A program made the translations under genes and the position numbers. 64,000 bases of DNA from Omphiscola glabra. Lineage: Eukaryota > Mollusca > Gastropoda > Lymnaeidae. Shown here in pieces: positions 57,816 to 64,000 of the stretch. The DNA lies in the NCBI GenBank assembly GCA_964017045.1, contig OZ024807.1, positions 7,180,481 through 7,244,480 on the forward strand. The letters are read 5' to 3'. The number at the start of each line of letters is the position of its first letter. Positions within the stretch are counted from its first letter, which is position 1. A model generated the notes under the pieces. That model had not been told where the DNA came from. It did no database searches and saw only the letters and a program-made list of their open reading frames with translations.

Positions 57816-60800
57816 ACAGTTCATGGGTTAGAAATAAATTTTAAAAAACTGCTACGTAAAGGGTCCGGCCGAGAAAAATTCGACGCCCGGGGCGAAGCCT
57901 AAAAATGTCTCCCGTGGCGGACCGTTCATTACCCGATTTCGGCGCCCTTCGTCTTTGTGAAGCTCATGGCATTTTATCGGATAATTCGCTATCAAGGTCT
58001 TGTCTAAAGACGATTTCTGTCCCCCCCCCCCCTTTTCCTAGTTTTGTTTAATGTTAGCGTTTGTGATGAATACCTCCCTCCCCCCTCCCCTTCACAAGGT
58101 CGTTGTTGCATTATTAACATGGTAGTATACTAGATTTAAATAGGGTTTGAATAGATATTGTATGTAAAATAAATATGTATCTACTTTTCATGCATCTGAA
58201 AAAAACTATTGGAATAAAAATTTGTTTTTCCATTTGAATCCAAACATTCTTGATTTAAAGAAAAATAAAACTGTTCTACGAATAAAACTGGGGGTGGGGG
58301 GGGTGGCGCAATGAGAAATTGAACAACTTTCGAATTTTTCGATATTTTAAAAAATCCCCTCAGTAACAATTATAGAAATTGAGCGAAATATCATTTTCTT
58401 GAGAATGTGCGTCTTTTTTAAATCATATATATATCAACTTCGCTTTTGTTCGTGGCTGGCTGGCAAAATTTGCCGACGAATAATTGTCCTTCTTCTCATC
58501 AAGCTATCGGGCTGAAACTTGGCACATAGTCGTGCTGCTGATAACAAACACATTCTTTCAAATTTCCGGCCCCACAAATTTAAAAAAATACCGTGCGTAA
58601 TATTTTTTTTTTCTAAAAAAGGTTGGTGAAATCATTTGCGTTGTAAAAGCTTGTCAATCATTACAATATTAATATTAATATAGCTCAGTATGGAAAAAAA
58701 ATGTGTGCCTGCGAGTCAAGAGGGGGAGCTCTGATTTTGATTCTTATAAAGTGCGTTACTTGTATGTTTTGTCAAATTATCACCACCACCCTCCATTACG
58801 CGATATTATTTTTTATAAAAGATTTATACGACAAACTTTGCTTTTTGGAGTTTTATAATTTATTACTTATCTACAGCGACGGGTTAGGGGAAATGAAAGA
58901 GGTGTACATTGTTTCGTAGTAACCTACATAAATGACTTAATATTTCACAGCTGACTGTTGCAGAATTCCTTATTGAAAAATGTACCTGTAGCAGGAGAAG
59001 CCCCGCAAATGCTAGTCCAGCATAAAGGATGTTGTCTTGTATCACGTCTGTCAGCTTGGTGTAGCAGCCGTCGGGATACTGAAATACAAATTACACATGC
59101 TATGGATGGGGAATTTACAAGGCTAACCATGTCTTTGTTGCACGCGTGATTTTTTGGGGGGATAAACGTCAACGGCTCCGTTAGATCTTAGAGTTACCGT
59201 GGAAATCTCGGCAAATCTATTTTAGTTGCTGATTAACTAAATTTCTTCTTAAAGCGAAATTAAAGGTTTTTTAAAAAAAATATAACGGAGTGAAATTTTG
59301 GGATTTCAACCTGGAACTAAGACTGCGTTAAAGGAATTAAAATATGATTTCTCTATTATGAAGTTTTGCACCAAAAATATATTAATGTTAAATGTGTATT
59401 GTATTCAACTTTATTTTTTAAAATCAAGATTGTATTTAAGTTGTCCACATCCTTGTATTTATAGGGTCACATCCTGTTTAAAATCATTGTATGGTTAAAA
59501 TTATAGAGTTTTATCTTTGGGACTTTTATGAACTTATTTATATTATTTTTTATTTAGTTGTGGTGGATAGGTTTTGATATAATTTCCCCTAGCAGAGTTT
59601 CCCAGCTTTTTATGTTATGGACACGTACGAATATGTTCAAGTAAGTTTCATACCCCCACGAAGATATCAATGCATTTTAAAATATAAAAAATTGCTTTCT
59701 AATTTATTTATTATTTTACAAAGAAAACAGGAGATGGGTGAACATGAAAGTGTGTTGTGACTTAAAGTGCAGAGTTAATTACACAATTTAAGATGTTTAT
59801 ATGTGTTTAGATTTATGCAACAGTCAATGTCTCTTCTGTTTTTAAAAACATTTTGCCTCGCACCCCCAGAAATGCCAACTCGAACCACCTGAAAGGTCTC
59901 GTCGCACCCCCTGAAGTGCCACTTTGCACCCCCTGAAATGCCACCTTGCACCCCCGGAAATGCCACCTCGTACCCCAGAAATGCCAACTCACACCAACTG
60001 AAAGGTCTCCTCGCACCCCCCTGAAATGCCACTTCGCACCCCTGAAATGCCACCTAGCAACTACAGGTTGGGAAACCTTGCACTCGAAGATAAAGAGCAT
60101 TATCAGCTTTTAATTTTTTACCACCACTGGGGAGGGGGTTGTCTTCTTGCAAGAGTCTGGAGGTGTAGCCGCAAAGTCCGACGGTCCATCAATTCCACAG
60201 CACTTAAACTGGTGAAAAAGAAAGACAGCTGTCATAAATAACATGTACAACTTAATCATATTGAATCATGTGTGTAATATCATCAAGCATAATCAAATCA
60301 TAATAGTCCAAGTGGTCATTTTGTCCAGGGTTTTGCTTTATTCGACAATCTTTGGATGTGGGCACATTTTCTAAAACCTCGTGAGTGTTCCACCAACCAT
60401 CGTCTGGTGTCAATTTCTCATTTTTACTGTTACTGTTACAAGATTTTTTCGAAATAATTATTCGCATTCACTTTTATTTATTATAATATAAATACACGGA
60501 AAAAAATATTCGTCCTAGCTACCAATAATTGAAATCAATATCAAAATAACCAAATGTTTAATTATCGCTTTTTTTTTTTACAATCCGTCACTGGTACAAT
60601 CTGAAACACGATAGAGAACTATTTAGCGTGTGGAATTTTTTATAGCTCAATAGATGCAACGGAATAAACCGTGTCAGTGAGATATCTTTACTATAGACTG
60701 AGGTGATCAGCACTTAGTACGTTATTTTTACAAATTCAATGAAAATGTTAAGTTATCGAAGTTCGGTTGAAAAACAAAATTGTGATTAATTTTTATTTTA

Positions 60801-62788
60801 TTTTATTTTTTTGTTAAATTTCATGAGTATTACTGTTACAAAATATTTATTCCCCCCCCCCTCCCCCCAAGATATTGAAATTTAAGACAAAGATGATCTT
60901 TACACCCATCATTGACGATGCACAATTTAACAACTCCGCTCTTCGATCTCATGCGGAAGAGTGTGTTTGAGTAGCATGATCAGGGGACTAGTGTATGAAA
61001 GATTCAAAGACGCTATCAAATTATCATCAATACGGTGCGTCCATGCAGAGCGATCTGTGTATTGTGCCCTTGCCACCGAACTCCTACTGTACCTTGTTGG
61101 AAGTACTCAGATTGTTTTTTTATGAATCCATTTCATTTTCACTGTAGTCGGTCAAGCAAATTTCTAAACGAAGTGAGCGCATTAAAAAACAAAAACGAAT
61201 CTACAGGCGTTTAATATGAAATTGCTTACGTAGTAGTTGACCAGGTTTATTGCCACGCTGAAGGAATCCTCGGTGTTTGTGTTGTAATCGAAATGTAGCA
61301 ATTTGTCTTTTAGATCTTTGCGAAGATTTTCGTGCAGCTATACAAAGAGAACAACTTTAAATTTTAAAAAAAAAAGTTCCTAATAAAAACTGCTACAATG
61401 TAATTAAAAGTAATAAAATACATAATAAAATTATCATTATCAATGATATCTATACAGTCACGCGTCGAAGCGGATAATGATGATATTCAATAATAAAAAA
61501 CCTTTGTCATTTTGTGAAGTTAAAACAATAGGACGTGGCCACTTTTGAGCATGCGCATCTGGGCCCGAGTTACATCCCTTCCACGATTATTTGATGCTTC
61601 CATCAATTCTGTCATTCTTATTAAAAACTTTTTTTTATTGGTATTTCTTTGAAAAATCCTAAATTGCGTATTTGAATTATTAAATAAACAATGTATTTAT
61701 GTCAGTTTATTTTTGACATACGTGCTATGTGTGAGGAGTGTCTTCTCTTCCTATGTTATATACTTTTAAAATTGACAAATGCATACATTATTGAGATTTG
61801 ATCTAAGCTACAGCTCACCGGAGAATCCGTGACGTAGAACATGGTGACTACCACAAGCTCGGCAATCATGAGTGCCACCATGACGACGGCAAACTGAAAC
61901 ACAAGCAACATTCAATCATGCAACACATCCCACATAGTTAGAGGCATAGCCATAGTTTTAAGAGGTCGAAACTGCGACCTATGCAAGAATATATCGTCAG
62001 TGGTGTACATACGCAAGGGCGGCCGAGGGGGGGGTATGAACGCCCCAGGCAGCAATTTTCGTTAAAATATGAAACCTACATTATTCAGTAGGTGTGGGGG
62101 ACTGCGGGCAAAATTTTGGGATTTCCCCCCTTGTCAGCATTTAGGTCAAGGTCTGCCAATGGGTATCGTGCTGAAAAAGTCCCATTGTGTGAGTTTGGGT
62201 ATTTAAGGAGAGGACAAAATTTCTAGATTCTTTTGGTCCCCAAATATCTGAACAGCTGCAGTGGTTCTCATCCTTCCTAATGCCGCGACCCTTTAAAAAG
62301 CTCCTCATGTTATGGCGACCCCCCCCCCCCCAGCCACATAATTATTTGTGTTGCTACTTCTAACTTTTGAGCATATGCGTTTTCAGGTGGTCTTAGGCGA
62401 ACCCTGAGAAAGGGTCGCGTGACCCCAAAATAACGTTATGAAAGACCTTTAAATCATGCATCTTCAATGTTAGACTTATTATTTATTGTCACACTAAATG
62501 AATTTAGAAGTCTTAGTTTGGCACGACATCACCATTAGGTTGCCAAACCCTAGCCTAGCAGCTATGTCCGTTAATATGGTTGCCCGTCTGTGTTCTGGGA
62601 CCAGTCACCCTTCCATCTACTTACTAAAATCAACATGAATTTGCAGCAACTGCAGCAGCATCCGCAGCATCCCAGGAAGCTGATGGTGAAGAGAACCACG
62701 CCCAGTACAAACAGAGCGATCCCAATCTCGAAGGCCAGAGGCAAGTCCTTCAAGGCATCGGCAGAGGACGGGAAGGTGTACGCACTTG
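57590..62788 (-). CDS. Tetraspanin B (exons 3-8, 5' part beyond window)
   Basis: Exons on the minus strand: 62788-62625, 61893-61819, 61337-61230, 60208-60122, 59078-58986 and 57652-57590. They carry 196 codons plus stop, with the same phases as tetraspanin A. They encode the small-loop end (SAYTFPSSADALKDLP), segment 2 (IGIALFVLGVVLFTISFLG), the CCGCCCSCCK cluster, segment 3, the large loop with FKCCGIDGPSDF, PDSC and DGCYTKLTDV, and segment 4 ending YKKSNKVSPF. Three large-loop differences (one extra codon in the CCG exon, KKTTPSPVV variable region, KDLKDKLLHFD) show divergence after a tandem duplication. Exons 1-2 are not in 62789-64000 and must lie to the right. No inactivating change is seen. 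Confidence 0.9.
57712..57813 (+). mobile_element. LINE 3' end with (ATG)n tail
   Basis: Encodes the last ORF2 residues (REEWRRIVF, then GAPTVQGLRD in another frame) and ends in about nine ATG repeats. This is the same 3'-tail style as the gat tail of the 28238 fragment but from a different family member. It lies 60 bp inside tetraspanin B intron 7. Confidence 0.7.
57814..58436. other. Tetraspanin B intron 7 sequence
   Basis: C runs near 58021 and 58080, G run near 58291, a transposon-like scrap (gcgcccttcgtctttgtgaa) near 57940. No complete element. Confidence 0.4.
58437..58545 (+). repeat. Interspersed repeat copy (gttcgtggctg family)
   Basis: Matches 22395-22535 in the same strand: cttttgttcgtggctggctg, gacgaataattg, ctatcgggctgaaacttggc. 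Confidence 0.6.
58986..59078 (-). CDS. Tetraspanin B exon 7
   Basis: 93 nt, YPDGCYTKLTDVIQDN and ILYAGLAFAGLLLLQ. Acceptor tatttcag, donor gtacat. Confidence 0.92.
59850..60055. repeat. Degenerate repeat beside tetraspanin B exon 6
   Basis: Eight to nine units of about 20 bp, cacccctgaaatgccac, with variants. It abuts a block (ggttgggaaaccttgcactc) that also exists beside exon 6 of tetraspanin A (43093-43115), where the array is not expanded. Confidence 0.85.
60122..60208 (-). CDS. Tetraspanin B exon 6 (CCG)
   Basis: 87 nt, FKCCGIDGPSDFAATPPDSC then a variable tail. Acceptor ctttttcaccag. The donor is read as gtaaaa, the weakest of the gene; gtggta three bases upstream is the alternative and would remove one codon. 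Confidence 0.85.
60480..61200. other. Tetraspanin B intron 5
   Basis: A/T-rich, C run near 60853. No feature recognised. Confidence 0.45.
61230..61337 (-). CDS. Tetraspanin B exon 5
   Basis: 108 nt, LHENLRKDLKDKLLHFD and DSFSVAINLVNYY. Acceptor ttgtatag, donor gtaagc. Confidence 0.9.
61819..61893 (-). CDS. Tetraspanin B exon 4 (segment 3)
   Basis: 75 nt, FAVVMVALMIAELVVVTMFY then VTDSP. Acceptor tgtttcag, donor gtgagc. Confidence 0.92.
62259..62440 (-). mobile_element. Truncated SPIN-like hAT copy
   Basis: Starts cagtggttctcatccttcct and continues with atgccgcgaccctttaa, gttatggcgaccc and ggtggtcttaggcgaa in the minus-strand order of the 27022 copy. It decays after gggtcgcgtgacccc, so the other terminus is missing. 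Confidence 0.75.
62625..62788 (-). CDS. Tetraspanin B exon 3
   Basis: 164 nt. Starts in phase 1 after atctctatag, ends at gtaagt. Twelve bases shorter than the paralogous exon, all within the small loop. Segment 2 and the cysteine cluster are conserved. Confidence 0.9.
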
Positions 62789-63690
62789 CTATAGAGATTT
62801 TAGGAAATTAGATTTTAGTTATAAATTATAAATTTAGAACGATTTCAATTTTTTTTTTAATCGGTCGTATAAATGGCTGTTTTTGTGTTGTTGTTTTGTG
62901 TTTTTTTTTTTAGGATCTATGAAAATATCTTTATATACTCATACAAGTGTATCATGTAAATAAGTATAAGAAGTGGATGCTCTCATGGGGGGTGTAGCTG
63001 GTTTGGGTAGGACATTTTTTGTTAACCTGTTTTTTTTGTATTATTGTTTACTTGTTCCTGAAAATAAAGTATACCTTTTAGGAAATACTTTAAATTTTGC
63101 ACTTAATATTTAAATAAGGATTATTTTGTTTCGTGGTTTTTGTTGTTTTTTTTTAAAATAGGTTTTTAAATCTTTAAGTTAAATAGACAAGATGATTAAT
63201 CCTGCTTAAATCACTGTAATTATCGTGTTTAATGTTGTTTTTTTAAGTGTGTGTAGTGGGGTGCATGGGGAAAATGTAACTAAATATAGCCGAAATGTCC
63301 TAATGATAAATGTAACGGACCAATTTCCTGGTTATTAAAAGCCATCAACTATGTCGTTCGTCCTTCGGATGGAGAGATGACCAAGGCAATTTTCGACTTG
63401 AGAAGTAGTAGCCTTGACTTAAGCTGTAGTTGTTTAAAGTGAGGCCCCGGGGGGGGGGCGAGTAGCTTCTCGATTCGTCAGTCCCACTCTCTCGTCATTT
63501 CCAATTATACCAAAAGCGTGGCTTATAAGTCAAGACAATAGGAAAAAATATTCCAGGATGCACTGGATGATCGGCGGTGTGTTTTGTGTGCTTCAATGCG
63601 CTATTTATTCATTCTATGTCGAAGGAGTTGCTCGGAATTTCGTCATTGTGTCAGTGTCCTACCGCCTACGGGACTCCATCTCTGGGATTT
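62789..63690. other. Upstream intron of tetraspanin B
   Basis: Expected to be intron between exons 2 and 3. No segment-1 exon could be found. T-rich runs and a G run near 63447 only. Confidence 0.5.
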
Positions 63691-63810
63691 GATATCAGAG
63701 TTTTGCCATCTCTTAGATGTATAGCCATCCAAGGTTAACGAGTCCCGTTTGATTTCAGAGTTTTGCCATCTCTTAGATGTATAGCCATCCAAGGTTAACG
63801 AGTCCCATCC
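63691..63810. repeat. Perfect 60-bp duplication
   Basis: Two adjacent copies of a 60-bp unit containing agagttttgccatctcttag and aggttaacgagtccc, nearly identical, indicating a recent tandem duplication. Confidence 0.9.
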
Positions 63811-64000
63811 ACACTAAAACCATAAACCTATATTCTTGATTTAATTACAATTTACAACAACGATTCCCTAAAGGGTGCAAAATTCAGGATGGAGATTATA
63901 CATAGTTTTCAAAAAGAGTCTGCCAAGAGAAGGATTTTTTCCTGAAAATTGCTATAAATATCTCCCCACACCCACCTCCCCCTACCCCAAAAAAAAAACA

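Noticed and set aside
1..64000. tRNA, rRNA and other structured RNA genes
   Set aside because: I found no convincing tRNA A/B boxes or conserved rRNA segments by eye. A tRNAscan or Rfam search would be decisive.

Overview
This is eukaryotic genomic DNA. It is AT-rich and intron-rich, with canonical GT-AG splice sites, many minisatellites and many non-autonomous transposons. The gene content (C-type lectin, tetraspanins, an acidic repeat secretory protein), the craft-like and CR1-like LINE remnants and two SPIN-like hAT copies all suit a gastropod mollusc, probably a pulmonate. That placement is an inference and not proven by the window. Almost no real gene is visible as one long open frame. 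The genes below were assembled by hand from short exons by matching splice sites, phase and protein-family motifs.

Layout. (1) Positions 1-1190 hold two tandem arrays. (2) 1697-8905, plus strand: a five-exon gene for a 300-residue C-type lectin with signal peptide, lectin domain, seven 13-residue Ser/Thr-rich repeats and a C-terminal hydrophobic tail typical of GPI anchoring. Its promoter and signal-peptide exon occur again, inverted, at about 10194-10640, with no lectin exons behind them. (3) 11160-15350 is a graveyard of retrotransposons: a craft-like LINE with endonuclease, RT and C-terminal parts, a CR1-like RT relic, and a SPIN-like hAT copy with a perfect 8-bp target duplication. (4) 15350-26450 has no recognisable gene but several long minisatellites, including 26-bp, 26-bp and 15-bp arrays close together and a 12-bp array with a higher-order duplication. 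(5) 26460-34230, plus strand: TATA box, 5' UTR exon and five coding exons for a 345-residue secreted protein. It has about fifteen Asp/His/Asn 7-residue repeats, a polybasic RSRQRR site and a short two-cysteine C-terminal module. A 33-bp minisatellite grows directly out of its main splice donor. (6) 34230-41500 has dispersed repeats, a gatcccg-rich array, a long hairpin and a nested hAT MITE. (7) 41520-51846, minus strand: a complete eight-exon tetraspanin of 252 residues. (8) 57590-62788, minus strand: exons 3-8 of a tandem tetraspanin paralogue whose first two exons lie beyond the right edge. All shared splice phases agree between the two copies, and some intron flanks are still alignable.

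The genes do not form an operon-like system. The lectin and the acidic protein are predicted to be secreted or cell-surface products and the tetraspanins are membrane organisers. Expression in mucus, mantle or haemocytes is plausible but not shown by the DNA. The least familiar items are the acidic repeat protein with its donor-derived in-frame minisatellite, the lectin with its orphan inverted first exon, and the cysteine cluster after transmembrane segment 2 in both tetraspanins.
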